Origin: Bacillota bacterium
GTDB lineage: Bacteria > Bacillota > Clostridia > Christensenellales > Aristaeellaceae
DNA length: 28,216 nucleotides
Direction: 5' to 3'
Assembly: GCA_023391725.1 (NCBI GenBank)
Contig: JAEWAH010000060.1
Coordinates: forward strand, 1-28,216
In this document: piece by piece, positions 27,762-28,216 of the stretch
Position numbering within the stretch: the first letter of the stretch is position 1
How the letters are laid out: every line of letters starts with the position of its first letter
Program-made: the position numbers and the translations under genes
The notes under the pieces: model-generated
What the model was told of the DNA's origin: nothing
The model's input: only the letters and a program-made list of their open reading frames with translations
The model's database searches: none

Positions 27762-28216
27762 TCATGCTCCTCCTTGGTGTTCATACCATTCCGTTTTTGC
27801 GTTCCCCTTGCCCAAAGCAGCGTCTTTTCCGTGGCGGGATGCAGGCTTTTCCCCCGCCCACGGACGTAGTCGGCAGTGCTTGTAAGTGATAGTGCCACCG
27901 CGCCTTTCAGGTCAGCCTCGGCATGCAGGCGGATCTTTGTAAGTTCTGGATATGTTTCCCGGCTGGGTTCTATCTTATCCGCCAGGTATACGATCATTTC
28001 CAGCTTGCTCATACCCGGCCGGCCCAGGGTGTGCCAGGCGATGGCGGAAAGCACCTGCTCATCACCAATACCATATGTTTCCCGGGCCAGATATGCGCCT
28101 ACCAGCGCATGCAGCAGTGACCCTGAGGCCATGATAGATGGGTCATCCGTCAGGCTGTTTGCCTTGGCGATCTTCTGCATCTGGATAAGCGGCATACCCT
28201 TTGCGCAGTCGTGAAA
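27758..28216 (-). CDS. yqeK: YqeK-type HD-domain diadenosine tetraphosphatase (5' end outside the window)
   Basis: The frame is open to the window edge; translation starts beyond it, and the first visible residues FHDCAKGMPL include the HD metal pair. Further ligands and motifs are LLHALVGAYLAR, IAWHTLGRPGMSKLE and VYLADKIEPSRETYP, typical of YqeK. The enzyme symmetrically hydrolyses Ap4A to ADP with a di-iron/metal centre. The visible 152 residues match the family's C-terminal three quarters. In Bacillota it normally follows nadD, expected just outside the window. Confidence 0.93.
   Translation of the reverse strand, partial: FHDCAKGMPLIQMQKIAKANSLTDDPSIMASGSLLHALVGAYLARETYGIGDEQVLSAIAWHTLGRPGMSKLEMIVYLADKIEPSRETYPELTKIRLHAEADLKGAVALSLTSTADYVRGRGKSLHPATEKTLLWARGTQKRNGMNTKEEHE

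Noticed and set aside
26883..27869. 328-residue plus-strand open frame
   Set aside because: It lies antisense to comFB and rsfS, which are unmistakable families, and its start sits in the terminator hairpin.
1..28216. CRISPR arrays, tRNA or rRNA genes, insertion sequences, prophage genes
   Set aside because: None seen: no regularly spaced direct repeats, no cloverleaf-type sequence noticed, and no transposase or integrase motif in any frame.

Overview
The window reads as chromosomal DNA of a Bacillota bacterium, most likely an uncultured member of the Clostridia. Support: strong AGGAGG-type ribosome sites on nearly every gene, consensus TTGACA/TATAAT promoters, AT-rich-tailed intrinsic terminators, a yqeK-rsfS pair, a ComFB homologue, a DUF990-type ABC-2 exporter, and families of short GC-rich palindromic intergenic repeats of the kind common in Oscillospirales/Christensenellales genomes. 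The assignment is inference; no rRNA or tRNA gene is present.

Layout. (1) 1-3100, plus strand: a sugar operon with the 3' end of L-fucose/D-arabinose isomerase (fucI), an AraB-type ribulokinase and a GpsA-like dehydrogenase, closed by a terminator. (2) 3200-6300: a secreted GH18 chitinase, a small hypothetical ORF between palindromic repeats, and a secreted SH3-repeat protein on the minus strand. (3) 6350-8290, minus: a TetR regulator with a dyad over its own -10 box, followed by a condensation-domain (CAT-fold) acyltransferase. (4) 8290-12800, plus: a leader region with a terminator/antiterminator-like fold before a class I aminotransferase, then a DRE-TIM (isopropylmalate/homocitrate/Re-citrate synthase family) enzyme, a repeat-rich gap, and an SGNH hydrolase. 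(5) 12950-22690: a stretch that is AT-richer from about 13890 (single 60-base lines count to about 43% G+C against about 60% in the flanks). It holds an operon of zinc phospholipase-like protein, a possible 48-residue protein, an M1-like metallopeptidase and an EamA transporter, then a VOC protein, five GNAT acetyltransferases in two clusters, an ANT(6)-type nucleotidyltransferase, a VOC pseudogene stopped by one amber codon, and a DUF4304-like protein. A GC-rich TIM-barrel gene (16752-17435) sits inside it. (6) 22800-26900: a three-gene ABC exporter operon divergent from a MerR-type regulator with a GyrI-like ligand domain. (7) 26900-28216, minus: comFB, rsfS and the 3' part of yqeK.

The most interesting unit is 22800-26850. 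The exporter operon is preceded by its own consensus promoter, a 52-codon ORF with a strong ribosome site and an intrinsic terminator, with no second promoter visible before the exporter genes. The divergent regulator gene has a MerR-style promoter (19-base spacer carrying a 7-base-arm dyad). This suggests a drug-sensing exporter under both MerR control and leader-ORF attenuation. Second is the nested hairpin/terminator switch in front of the aminotransferase. Third is a dispersed repeat that supplies the last 16 codons and stop of the EamA transporter gene.
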